The translations under genes and the position numbers were made by a program. This document shows positions 1 to 10,783 of a stretch of DNA of 64,000 bases, one piece after another. The stretch is taken from positions 6,381,001 to 6,445,000 of the forward strand of contig NC_079888.1 of the NCBI RefSeq assembly GCF_029227915.1, in the 5' to 3' direction. Origin of the DNA: Hydractinia symbiolongicarpus (taxonomy: Eukaryota > Cnidaria > Hydrozoa > Anthoathecata > Hydractiniidae). The first letter of the stretch is position 1; each line of letters opens with the position of its first letter. The notes beneath the pieces are model-generated. The model did not search any database and had not been told where the DNA came from. It was given only the letters and a program-made list of their open reading frames with translations.

Positions 1-1240
1 TAAACTTAGATCTGCGCAAAAAACATTAAAAGAACGTTAAAATCATTTCTTTTAATATTTTAAAGGAGAAGATTAACTTGCTGTATAAGTTTTGCTGTAT
101 AACAGCGCAAGTATAACCTGTTGTAAAACTTTCAAAACAATCCAAGTATATTCTGTACAACTTTCAAAATAGCACAAGAAATTCTTGCTGTAAAACTTAC
201 AACACAAGAAAAATTCTTGCTGCATAACTTTTAAAAACAGTTTTTTAACATGCAAGTATTTTTATCTTTTCACCTTAAGAACTATTTTCTTTTCTTTCAC
301 AACTAAAAAATATAAACAGTGTGCGTTATGGGGAAATACATAGAAAACAATGGTTGTCAAAACACAACTAATTAAATTAGAGTCGTCTAAGTGCTATAAT
401 ACTTTTCTGCATGTGGCTGAAAAATTTCTCTTTACAACTAAAATAAAAAATCTAGCCTGCAAATTTACGCCCATGGTTTGTATATTTTTTTACTTTTTGA
501 CAGAAGTATATTTGCTCCACGACTCTTTTTCTATTGTGGTAGGTCTCAAGCAAGAATAATATATACATTAATAAAACAACATCACGAACCAATTTAACTT
601 AGTAGCAGAGTGGTTATTCAACAGACACAATAAATGGCAAAACTGATAGCTAGCCAAAATCATGGTAGTGTCCACCAAACTACATACCTTCTTTCCTTTT
701 ATAAGAATGTGCTTTGTAAGAATATTAAGCTGGAATTTATGTTAAAAACAATAGAACAAGAAGAATATGGACCAGCCTGGTGATAATTTGGTATTCTTAT
801 AAAAGTGTGTATTGAAAAAGATAAAGGAATGCCTTAAATGGAACGCCATAATTTTTTTGAGAATTTTTAATTATTAAGAAGACTTTTTTTATGCAGCCAG
901 TATGTCTGTTTTTCAACAAGTTAATTATTAAAATCCAGCTCAATTGGTATATTGCAGACCAGGATTGGGTCTGGAAATTTGATCTTTGAAAGAGAAGTAT
1001 TTCGAATGAAAGAAAAGATTTCAGATAAAGAAGAGAAGTGTTTTGACTAAAAAGAGAAGTATTTTTATTAAAAAAAGAAGGGAGCCATAATAAGGGGCTA
1101 TTCAGTTCGGCTTTTTTGCTGTAGCCATGATTAACATTAACTCAATTGACGAATCGTATTTGTGCTGCATCCGTTATTTTTAAAATTTTGCTCGGCAAAA
1201 ACAAATGATTAGTATGGTGCAACTAGTTCTACAGATAACT
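1..1240. other. AT-rich intergenic stretch, no gene recognised
   Basis: Short ORFs here have no recognisable domain and look like chance openings in AT-rich DNA. Around 990-1080 there is a loose purine-rich repeat of the phrase aagagaagtatt. Nothing else is supported. Confidence 0.6.
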
Positions 1241-1261
1241 TGAGTTTAATAAAATAAAGGT

Positions 1262-1880
1262 ATGTTATTTTTACCAAAAAATCCTTTTAAAAAACTATTC
1301 CACTATGGTATTCGTGGCATTCCTCTTGATCTATTTCGCTCATATCTGTCTGGTAGGCAACAGTTTGTATCAATTAATAGATCTAAATCCAGTTACAGAT
1401 TTATTAGACATGGTGTCACGCAAGGATCCTTTCTAGGACCCCTTCTGTTTCTGATTTATAAAAATGACCTTCATTATGCTATCAAATATTCATTGGTTCA
1501 TCATTTTGCTGATGAAACCAACTTAATATGTTTTAACAAGTTGTTAAAGTCCCTTTCAAGAAGAATCAACCTGGATCTGAAATTTCTTTCTCAATGGCTC
1601 AAAGCCAACAACAGCATTTTACTAGATTTTGACCTTAGTTGAAAATCTCAGATCAATGAATTTAGCCATCAAACTCACAAGGGCTAATGGAGCTATAGCA
1701 AAACTTCGACACTTTGTTCCACAATATGTCCTTAAATCTGTCTACGATGGTATTTTTGGTAGTCACATACGTTACTGCAATGAAATTTGGGACCAACCAG
1801 GTCATCACTTCATTGACTGTATTTACTGTCTTCAACAGCAACAATCCCATTCCACCTCCTTTAATCTTGGCATTTTGAAA
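1262..1880 (+). pseudogene. Decayed non-LTR retrotransposon reverse transcriptase fragment
   Basis: The first reading frame (1262-1642) carries reverse transcriptase blocks: the HYGIRG helix, the motif GVTQGSFLGPLLFLIY (family form GVPQGSVLGPLLF) and HFADETNL at the catalytic position. The usual active site is FADD, so the second aspartate is replaced by glutamate. A different frame (1650-1860) then continues with the RT C-terminal region (NLAIKLTRANGAIAKLR, followed by SHIRYCNEIWDQ). The linker between the two is deleted and the frame shifted. The N-terminal half, endonuclease and tail are absent. The motifs match Jockey/CR1-type LINEs of invertebrates. It is a dead fragment: wrong catalytic residue, frameshift and internal deletion. 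Confidence 0.85.
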
Positions 1881-2044
1881 TTTTCTTGATTTGGTTAATA
1901 TGAAAAATGTAACTTTTCTTTACAATCTACTTCATTAGAATCTTCCTAAGGCAATTCTCTATACTTTTAATGTTGACTTTTCCCATTCTTATCGGACTTG
2001 TGGATCTGTTCTGCCTGGATAATAAATACTGCCCTGATTAAATA

Positions 2045-2445
2045 TGGCAGCTTGCCCCGGTTAAGAACAGGGCAGAAAATACATAATCAGGGCAACATAA
2101 TCAGGCCAACATAATCAGGACGGGCCGGCTTATTACTCAAAAAATATTATTTGGCAAGGAACATAATCAGGGCAGCCCAGTTTATATACGACAGTTTAAT
2201 ATTATTTCTCACTTATTATAGAACGAACATAATTGGGGCAGGCCGACTTATGTATGACAGTCAAATATTATTCAGGAAGAACAAATGTAATCGGGGCCGA
2301 CCGGCTTATATATGATATTTTTATAATATTTCTCACTTATTATAGAATGCACATAATCGGGGAAGGCTGGCTTATGTATGATAGTCAGATATTATTCGAG
2401 CCTTATAAAACAAATATAATCAGGGCTGACTGCTTTTATATCATT
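2045..2445. repeat. Degenerate minisatellite, unit about 60 bp (paired to about 120 bp)
   Basis: The phrase acataatc(a/g)gggc followed by a (t/c)cggcttat(g/a)ta block recurs at about 2090, 2161, 2228, 2287, 2351 and 2418. Alternate units share the extra phrase tttctcacttattatagaa, so the higher-order unit is about 120 bp. Copies are clearly diverged. ORFs across the array are a by-product of the repeat. Confidence 0.75.
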
Positions 2446-2459
2446 CGTCATCACTTCTG

Positions 2460-3365
2460 ACAAGCAAATAGCGGCAAAGTTGGCAAAGTTGTTGTTGTTT
2501 TCAAATGAAACAAAATTTTGTGGCAAATACTAAATTTGGGGATTCGCAAGTTTAATAACTTTTCACCAAACTTAATTCCCGCAAAAAGAATAATTTAGGT
2601 TCGGTGAAATTTAGTTACTTTAAAGTTTATTTTGTTGAAATGTATTTACTACAAGAGTAGTTTATACTAAGAATTCGAACCAAAAGATTGGGTGGACACA
2701 GTGGGGGGATTTAAAATCCCCCACTAATATTGGGCTCCTTGACAGTGTTATCCCTATTTTAAATATTTACTATTTAACCTAATCTTAACCAACAATGTAA
2801 AGCTATACTGTGGAATAACTAATTCTATTCTATTCTACTTATTTAACTGTGAAAAAGTGTGTTGTTAAAGCCGAAAGGGCTTACCCCGGAAAATGTAAAC
2901 ATTTAAAAAGGTCTATGACATCAAACTGAATCACCGAATTGTAATTTATGTTACACATTAATAAGAGGCATTTATTTAACGTGGATTTTCAAAGTTTGTG
3001 TTAATTCGTACCATGCTAAATTTGTGGAATAAGGCACGTAAAACTATAACCACGGATGGCTTAGTTGTTCAAAAGTTTTTTTTTCATGTGGATGACTCAG
3101 CAGATGTATTAAAAGTCTTCCTTTGGTTACAAGGGAAGGCATGCAGATTAAAAGTTGATTGTGTTAATTAATTATACTGCATGTTACACCAAGAAATGAT
3201 ACTAACCAAAGTAATTGCAGCCTTTCTCGGTTTAAATCTTCCTGGTTTTACAGCACGAACTGTGGCAGTAGCAGCAGCTCTGGCTGCCATGTTTGTTTGA
3301 AAGCTCGGAAGCTTGTTTTGTTTTTATTTGTCACCCAGGGCCTATTTAATCCTAGTCTCAACCTC
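2460..3365. other. Intergenic, nothing recognised
   Basis: No coding block, RNA or repeat could be supported here. Confidence 0.5.
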
Positions 3366-3368
3366 TGT

Positions 3369-3470
3369 GTACCCGCCGCCGTGGGGATTTTTTTCCCTAT
3401 ACCGTAGGCAGCATCATTAACCGCGCGCAGTATCATTTTACCCGTTGGCAGTATCCAGGCTAAATAGCCG
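3369..3470 (-). repeat. Dispersed repeat copy A (inverted relative to copy at 5655)
   Basis: The stretch around tttttccctataccgtagg, followed by cagcatcattaaccgcg, reappears in reverse complement at 5655-5715 at more than about 85% identity. Its outer part (the complement of ggatactgccaacgggtaaa) reappears near 4505. The minus-strand ORF reading AVNDAAYGIGKK and the plus-strand ORF at 5671 reading AVNDAAYGVGKK are translations of this repeat, not of a known protein. It is probably part of a transposon or satellite linked to the tacggagt arrays nearby. Confidence 0.6.
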
Positions 3471-3524
3471 AAAAAATTAAATAAATGTGGCGGTAATGCA
3501 ATCAAGAGCGGTGTTTACATTGTT

Positions 3525-3801
<277 letters not shown>

Positions 3802-4015
3802 CTATATATTGTTGATAAACGTCTTATTTTTCACTCTGAAATATAAGTATTGTATTGCTTTTATAAACTACCTAAAAGAAGATGTGTTCAACGGAGTAAG
3901 GAAGACACACTCTGTTCTGCTTGTTCTCTGCTTGTGTTGTTCATTTGTACTTATTAATCTCTACATTGCTCAACATAAATTTTCAATGTTATAATTTCTA
4001 ATATATACTTGAAAC

Positions 4016-4215
4016 ATGTCTGCAACACTCAGGTCCTTTCGTTCTTGCTTCATAAATGTGGAAAATACAGATAAACTGAAAGCCACAGTAGCAGATATTC
4101 TTCCATATTTGATAAAAATGAAGTAAAGATTGTAAGTTTGAAAGAATCTGTGAAAAAGTTCAAAACCAGTGTTGAGTGCACTATGAATTCTGAAGAAGAA
4201 TTTGTTGAAAACTAG
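4016..4215 (+). pseudogene. Coding-like fragment of unknown family, frameshifted
   Basis: A first frame reads MSATLRSFRSCFINVENTDK and on to LPYLIK (to about 4120). A second frame then reads NEVKIVSLKESVKKFKTSVE and ends in FVEN at a TAG at 4213-4215. The composition is coding-like (balanced Lys, Glu and Val rather than AT noise), with one frameshift near 4120. It abuts a dispersed element end at 4214, so it is probably the C-terminus of a transposon protein. I do not recognise the family. Confidence 0.35.
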
Positions 4216-4340
4216 TCGTTAGCCCGGTTCGCACGTCCTTTTCATACCGCATTGCGTGCTTCTCACTATTGCGCAGCTAAGCTACCATTTTGCGTGACAG
4301 ACAGACAGACAGACGTATACGGGTATTATAATGTAGATCT
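4214..4340. repeat. Probable dispersed element end with (GACA) run
   Basis: It opens with tagtcgttagcccggttcgc and closes with a GACA tetranucleotide run, then gtatacgggtattataatg. This kind of tail (GACAGACA followed by GTATACGGGTATTATA) resembles the ends of repeats seen in cnidarian genomes, by recollection only. It directly follows the coding-like fragment, suggesting both belong to one element. Confidence 0.45.
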
Positions 4341-4534
4341 TTTTACTTCGTTTTTTTTTAACTTCGTACTTAATAGCTTTTTCACACTCTTATTCTGTAT
4401 TGTTTCTTTATTTCGCCAAGTTTAAAGTTTCCACGTGCATTTGCGGCACAAACACCCTAGCGTGTCAAAAGACCAGTTCCCGATGAAAAATAAAAAAAAA
4501 TTATGGATACTGCAAACGGGTAAAATTGTGACGT

Positions 4535-5125
4535 ACGGAGTGTGGTTTCTATACGGAGTAATAATCCGTATAGCTGCTATACGGAGTTTGGTTTAGCTAT
4601 ACGGAGTCCGCCAACGAATGTTCTTAAAGTGGAAGTATTGCAATATATGACTATTTAAAAGTATTTCCGAAAAGAAATAAAAAAATAATCACCATAAAGA
4701 ACAAGTTAAAAAGAGAAGCACGTCATTTTCCTACTTTTTATCCATCGTAAACATACGAGGTATATTGTATTTATAAGGAGTGTGGGAACATTAGTTTGAT
4801 TGCAAAAAAAGGATTATGGCATACAGATTGTGAGATACCGAGAGTATGTTATGCAGAATTCGCTATGAGGAGTATGCAGAATTTGCTATAAGGAGTATGC
4901 CGCACGGAGTATGCTATACGGAGTATGCCATACGGACTGTGACATGCTTCATATACGAAGTATGCTATACAGAGTGTGACATGCTTACTATATTTACTAT
5001 ACTGAGTGTGACAGTCTTAGTATATGGAATGTGAGATGCTTAGTATACGAAGTATGCTATACGGAGTGTGACAGGCTTAGTATACGGAGTGTACCATGCT
5101 AAGTATGCGGAGTGTGACATGTTTG
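4535..5125 (+). repeat. Minisatellite built on the phrase tatacggagt
   Basis: The decamer-like phrase ctatacggagt(atg/gtg) recurs more than a dozen times: a loose cluster at 4540-4610 and a dense array at 4830-5115. The unit in the dense part is about 30-40 bp (gtgacatgcttagtatacgg plus agt). The same phrase occurs in reverse complement at 5560-5645. ORFs here are repeat translations. Confidence 0.8.
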
Positions 5126-5318
5126 GTAGGAACAGAATTAGATGTATTGGCTGGTATAAAAGTACACAATTTTAAAGTTACATAATAAAAAGTCATTGAT
5201 TGTATGGTTAGTTTTATTGCATATAGAAACATACAAAACAAAGTTATAAAGCTTAGAATGAATATAATGGAAGCCATAAAAATAAACTTCATACAAAACG
5301 CAAATAGTAAACTACGTC

Positions 5319-5395
5319 ATACAGTTGGACTGCCGGTAACTCGAACACCGGTTAAATCGAATTTGGAACTGTTATCTACGGTAATTGTTACTCTG
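5319..5395 (+). repeat. Pogo/Tigger-like terminal repeat remnant
   Basis: TA followed by cagttggactgccggtaact and then cgaacaccggttaaatcgaa resembles both ends of the pogo-like element at 8131-9803 (its ends read cagtagactcccgatagttc and caattaactaccggtaactc). No transposase is visible beside it, so it is an orphan terminus. Confidence 0.5.
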
Positions 5396-5554
5396 CATGC
5401 TTGTCTCATATTTTAGACGTTTTTCTTCTTACACAAACTATTTGCTTGTTTTAGGCACAATTTTCTAAACTGGAATAGCTCAGAGTAAATTTTTATTAAG
5501 AATGCTTAGTTTAGACTTCGACGCTGATGCTGCATTCGCTAATGTCTAGCCAAA

Positions 5555-5650
5555 CCGTCTATACGGAACATGTCGCTATACGAAGTTATACTCCGTATAA
5601 GCATGCCTATACGAAACCGTACTCCGTATAGCTGCACACTCCGAATAGAA
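5555..5650 (-). repeat. Inverted copies of the tacggagt minisatellite
   Basis: At least four actccgtata-type units lie in the opposite orientation to the main array at 4535-5125. Together with copy B of the dispersed repeat just downstream, they make this block a rough inverted counterpart of the 3.4-5.1 kb region. Confidence 0.6.
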
Positions 5651-5654
5651 CAAA

Positions 5655-5715
5655 ATGATATACTGCCCGCGGTTAATGATGCTGCCTACGGTGTAGGGAA
5701 AAAAATTGCCCCGCC
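5655..5715 (+). repeat. Dispersed repeat copy B
   Basis: It carries tactgcccgcggttaatgat and then gctgcctacggtgtaggg, the reverse complement of copy A at 3369-3470 with few differences. Confidence 0.6.
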
Positions 5716-5719
5716 GAAC

Positions 5720-7040
5720 ACGAGTGTTTTTTTTCACTGGAGATTCTCCTAGTCCAGTAAATGTAACGTGATACTTTTAAACCAATTACAGGTTCGTATT
5801 TTTCAGAGTAGCCATTATGATCTTGGGGAAATAACGCCGTTCACGCAGTCACCTCTTCGTAAATAAGGGCTGAAATTTTTGTAGAATCTTTATTTTCATA
5901 GGTGAGTTTTTGCTAATTTAGCTTTACTTGAATTCAGATACTTGTAGTTTTTGTTTAATCACAACTTCTTCTGTGGGAGTTTGACCGTGAAACATCTAAA
6001 AGTTGTACCACGTGACTTCTGACTGGCAAAGTGCACAGTCAAGGCAGCTTAATTCACGCAGAGGGGACAGTAAAGAAACTCGTATTTGACAAAGAAACGA
6101 GCATGGTAGACTCAGAATCACTTCGCATGTAGGCCCATTTGTCCAATAAGTAGCGCTTTTTTGAATTTATATTTTCAGCGTTTTGTCTTTTATTTTTAGC
6201 TAGTATAAAAAAATGCAGTTCTCGATTATTTGTGCACTCCTTGTAGTAGCGGGAGATAGTAAAACCAGGAAAAATTATTTTTGCTATTCACTATTTGTGT
6301 GGGCAGAGCTTGTCGCGTGACCATCCAGATTAGCATTTTTCAGGTTTATTCCCAATGTAAAAACCCTAGGGATGAGATTGATATAATGGAGAATTTGTAA
6401 ACAGCGGTTAAATTGTTTGGTCGTTAATTTATACAAAGAGGTTTAAGCCTTTCGATCTACCTTATCGGTAAAAAACCCTTCGGTTAATTGAAAATTTTTG
6501 ACAGATAAAGAAAACTATAAGCGAAATTTGCTGTTACTAACGAATCTAATTTTTGGCCTGTGAATGTTTTTATCCGACGAATCTTATCCATACAAAGGTT
6601 TTTTTAAATTTAAAAATCGTGAGATGAGTTATAGAAACTTGTACTGGGTACAAGACCACCTTTTGATGGCGGTGTGTCAATCAATTTGTCTTTGAGCAAT
6701 CTAAGAAGTTTCAGGTGGAAATAAAATTATTAAATAGATGGTGGGTAAGAGAAAAGATTTAAATTACAAAAATAACAAGAAAAATCTTATCCTTATCTTA
6801 TCCTTTGTGTTTAAGAAGAGCTGCAAAGTGATTACAAACTTCACATGTTTGAATTCAGTAATTTATGATGATGTTGATAGCTTTTTTCCAGGCTGCGTTT
6901 CAACGACCGCAAAGCGAATTTTTAGAAAAAGTTCAAAATGGTTTAAGATGTTTTTTAGATAAACTTAACAGGAAAATGAAATTTTAGAAAAAAGGAGAGC
7001 ATTTAATCAATCTATTGTTTCCATCCAGTAAAAAAGTTAA
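5720..7040. other. Intergenic, nothing recognised
   Basis: AT-rich DNA. The 74-residue ORF at 6738-6962 is Lys/Phe/Ile-rich, without family resemblance or splice support. Confidence 0.5.
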
Positions 7041-7044
7041 TTAC

Positions 7045-7167
7045 AATCTCGTTCCCAGGGCTTCTTTTTCCCTTTCTAATATGCGTGCTGGCGCGAAAGA
7101 AGTAGAACAACTTCTTTCACGCCAGCCACATATCAGAAAGTGAAAAAGAAGCCCTGGGAACGAGATT
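7045..7167. mobile_element. Foldback MITE of the CTCGTTCCCAGGG family
   Basis: The left arm aatctcgttcccagggcttc is matched by the right arm gaagccctgggaacgagatt. Further inward, ctttctaatatg pairs imperfectly with catatcagaaag, and gaaagaagt with acttctttc. The whole 123 bp folds into one long hairpin. It is the longest-armed member of a family scattered through the window. It has no coding capacity. Confidence 0.9.
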
Positions 7168-7897
7168 GAGTTATTTACTTTAATTGCTGTGATTCTGAAT
7201 ACGTTCAATTCCTAATTATCATCCTCAACTAATCAAAAGCCAAAAATGATTCCGATCATTGCCTGAAATTTACCCTACAATCCTGAATCAAAATTATGGC
7301 AACGGAGAGCGGAATTTCAAAACTTGTAACCAAGCAATTGAGAAAGCCGTCACTTTTGTCAAAGTTACATTGGGCCTTGAATATCATTTAGTTGGATCTA
7401 AAATCTCAAAGTGCACTAATTCTTGTTGACGCCAGCCTTCTTCGATTTTTCGCACCTTACCGGGTCGTGAAGCGGATGGTTTCATAAAGCAGACATTGTG
7501 GAAAGTGTCGCATATTTTCGACGTTGGTTACTCGGCCTACATACCTGCAAACTAACAACAAGTATTATAAATGAAGACGCAGGATGTATCGTAATTCATA
7601 ATAATTTATAATGAATAGAAAGAAAATAAATGAAAGAAATTAAAACCTTTTGTTCTTCCAAACATACTTGACCAAAATATTTCGTCCGTTAATATGACGA
7701 ATTTTTTGTTTTGTGACGAAAATTTTCACTGACGAAAATTTTTCACTTGCTGATGAAATGAATAACCGATAGAGCTTTTACTAAGAAGTTATACATGTTG
7801 AGGATGCTTTTAAATACTCCTTCTCAATTTACGATTTAATGGTAACCTCAACGAGTAAAATTTCCATTTTTACAAAAAAACTATGTTAATCTTGGCT
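7168..7897. other. Intergenic, nothing recognised
   Basis: No gene or repeat supported. Confidence 0.5.
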
Positions 7898-7967
7898 AAC
7901 CTCACCCACAGGGTCTTGTGGCCCCTGAGCCGTTATTACAGAGGCAAAATGCCCTGGGAACGAGGTT
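7898..7967. mobile_element. Foldback MITE, short diverged copy
   Basis: The arms aacctcacccacaggg and ccctgggaacgaggtt flank a short spacer. Same family as 7045-7167. The left arm is more decayed. Confidence 0.7.
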
Positions 7968-8383
7968 GAATCTTGGCTGGTACCAGGTATTGGCAATAGG
8001 CTCTCACTTTAAACAAGGGGCTTGCTTAAACGAACATTTTATTCTTTTTGTGTTCGTGATGGTGAGTTCCACACAATTGTCTTTCATTTCCAATCGAGGG
8101 AAAATATTTTCCGCCCACAAGCTCATTTTACAATTAACTACCGGTAACTCGAACCTCCAAGGGACCAGAGAAAACAGTTCGACTTAACGAATGTTCGACT
8201 TAAACGAAGCTCCCGTTAATTCGAATTTAGACAGAAATGAGATTATTTAGTTCGAGTTATGTCAATTTTTTCTGCAAACTTTATAAAATTTAAAAATGTT
8301 ACATCTAGTACGTTTTCACTGAAAGAAATTTCGTATGTCGGCTTGACTTAGCCTTATTAGTTCTTGTTCAACAAATCGACTTA

Positions 8384-8782
8384 TTAGGTTGATGTATTTA
8401 TGAAGGCAGGCTCCATTTTCACTAAAATAACACACTCCCGGAGTAACTCCAGAGCTTGACGCACATCATAAGATTGCAGGCGAATTGGCTCATTTGAAGC
8501 ATCATCATCTGTGTCTTTTTTTGCAGGATGTTCTTCATCAAAGACGTCTGATAAGATCTCACCATCAGTCATTACTGGCTCGGTGTTGATGACAGCATCA
8601 TCAGCAGAGACGACAGTATTTGCGGTGGTTCCTTCTAGGGCGTGGACGGCAAGCTTATCCAAATCTTCTTGGAGATCTTTAAAGGGATCGTCAGCATCCA
8701 GCAAGGCTTCGGATTGCTTTTCTTTTAAAATTTCGGCTTTTGCAAAACAGTTGACAACAGTGTCAGTTTTAATTTTTGCCAA
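8384..8782 (-). pseudogene. Tigger/pogo transposase C-terminal remnant
   Basis: A 132-codon minus-strand ORF opening TDTVVNCFAKAEI with an acidic tail (DADDPFKDLQEDLDKL, later DTDDDASNEP). The phrase T(V/I)xNCFxKAG followed by an acidic linker with a DPF/LxxL core is typical of the segment after the DDE domain in Tigger/jerky-type transposases. The DNA-binding and DDE catalytic domains are absent. Position inside pogo-type ends supports the call. The plus-strand ORF at 8511-8825 is its shadow. Confidence 0.65.
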
Positions 8783-8879
8783 TTATCATATTGTCATCAA
8801 AAGAAACATTTTGGCTACTTTATAAAGAGAACCATTTAAGAATAGCTTTTTCGAAATTTCTGGCTACATTACATACCAG

Positions 8880-9602
8880 CTTGGAGGAAAGAATACGGAA
8901 GGAGAAACAACTTTATTTCTGTACGCTTTAAATGTATTGAATTTTCTATTGTTTTTAATTTCAAAAGAATCAGTGCGTGAGGTGCTCGACCGAGTCTTTT
9001 TCGCAAAAAATTGATCAAATTCCATATTCTCCTTTAATAGGGGCTAACTTATTCTATTGAAATCTGACTGCAGGCACGTGATATTTGTATGGAAAGTGTG
9101 CCTAATATAAGACGGTAAACATTGCTGTTAAAAACTTCAACAATACGTTTGGAAATAAGCGTTTAACCATGATATTAACCTATTTTTGCAGGCTTGAATA
9201 TACCACTTTGATCATGAAAAACAATATAGATAGATATGCGCCGGACGAGTGCCGACAAAATGTGTGCTGGATTAATGTTTATTCTAACTAAAGAAATTTT
9301 TCTTTTTGTTTACAAAAGTGTCGAGCATGTGCTTCTTCGCTAGTTATGTTAACATAAAAACAAAAGAAATTTTACCGATTTCAATATGGCTTCTTGTTTT
9401 GATAATATTATCAAATTCATCATCAAATTATGTAATTGTTTTTATAACCAATCATAGTTGCGAATTATTATTAACGAATAATTTAGTCACACAACCGCCA
9501 AAATTTCAAATTAAGTTTCTATACAGACACCTGCTAGAACCTCACGCAGTGTTTCAATAGATTTAAAAGAGTTGTTTCTCCTTCCGTATTCTTTCCTCCA
9601 AG
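8880..9602. mobile_element. Non-autonomous TIR transposon nested in the pogo element
   Basis: A 33-bp perfect terminal inverted repeat: cttggaggaaagaatacgga at the left, with its exact complement ending at 9602. It is flanked on both sides by ATACCAG (8873-8879 and 9603-9609), a 7-bp target duplication. The interior (about 650 bp) has no recognisable transposase. The 84-residue ORF at 9306-9560 is AT-noise. A 7-bp duplication fits P-like or Dada-like families better than hAT (8) or pogo (2), but the family is unassigned. Perfect arms and duplication indicate a recent insertion. Confidence 0.88.
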
Positions 9603-9805
9603 ATACCAGTTTTCATTTTTCGAACATTTATTTTCTACTTAGACACTAAAAAGTTCGAGTTATCCGAAGAAATTAACTTAAGGGGACCAAAAAATTTTCG
9701 AGAAAACGAATGTTCGAGTTATCCGTGGTTCCAGTTAACAAGTAGTTTTTATAAGGAAGTATCAAGAAAGTTAACCGGTTTTCGAACTATCGGGAGTCTA
9801 CTGTA

Positions 9806-10700
9806 TCACCTTATTTTGCCCATAAGACGCATAAGAATATATACGACCCCGGGTTTGTAATCTCGGAAAGCCAAAAATAAATTATGACTTTCTTTTATAA
9901 TTATAGAATAACCACATGGAATTAAAAAATTAAAATATCCATTTTGTCATTTATTCTCTTTGGGCGGTACATAGATGAAAATGGAATATCATGTCTTACT
10001 CTTCTATTAACTTAGATATCATTATTCTGTTTGTTTTGCTGTTTTATAAACGTGGGCCGCTCTAGGGGCTTAATATAGGTGGAAATATCAATATCTTTTA
10101 AAAAATGTGAATATTTTCGTAGCATGAATGGGTGTAGCTCACCATTTAAGGCCGAGTGAGTAATATATACCCATGCTTTCTAACGCGCAAAGAAAGTAGA
10201 TCACGTGATGTAAACAAACTTTTAGCGCGGTTGAGTGGGGCATAATATAAACACGTGAACCCGTGAGCTGATAAACGCTACTAGTTGTAAATGGGTTTCG
10301 AAATTTCATATATTAGAGAATAAAATGTTTTTGAAAAAATGTATATCTTCTCGTATTGGTCAAAAATAGAGCTTATATCATACCAATGACTGTGTTCGTT
10401 AACTTTTTGAATGTAAAAATAAAATACCTTCGGAACGAGCTTGCGCTGAAAAAGGCTTCAACAATTCAAATCCGTCTTTGATAACTCACAACTCATGAAC
10501 GATTTTAAAAATCTGCTATCTTATATAATAATACGTAATAATAATATGAAAAATAATATGAAAATTAAAGTGAAATCCAAGCGGTTTAAATCCTTCGGCC
10601 CGCAGTGTGTGTCTGTTTACTTTACGTGAGTTTTATTATTTTAGGTAAAGTAAAACTCACTTGGGGCGGTTAAGATGAATTAGATAAGAAATAAAAAGGA
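9806..10700. other. Intergenic, nothing recognised
   Basis: No coding block. A weak inverted pair gtgagtttta / taaaactcac lies at 10626-10660 and may be a short hairpin. Confidence 0.45.
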
Positions 10701-10783
10701 CAAAAATTATAGAATATTTATTTATTTATCATGTCTTATTTATAGAATATATATTTTACAAGCCCTTCTTTTTTCATTTGTTT

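Larger units (their letters stand above)
8131..9803 (-). mobile_element. Pogo/Tigger-like DNA transposon, degenerate
   Basis: The left end caattaactaccggtaactc and the right end (reverse complement cagtagactcccgatagttc) are diverged inverted repeats. Each is bordered by TA (8129-8130 and 9804-9805), the target duplication of the Tc1/mariner/pogo superfamily. Sub-terminal copies of the phrase gttcgagttat lie inside both ends. It contains the tail of a transposase on the minus strand and is split by a younger element at 8880-9602. Most of the transposase is missing, so it is non-autonomous. Confidence 0.75.
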
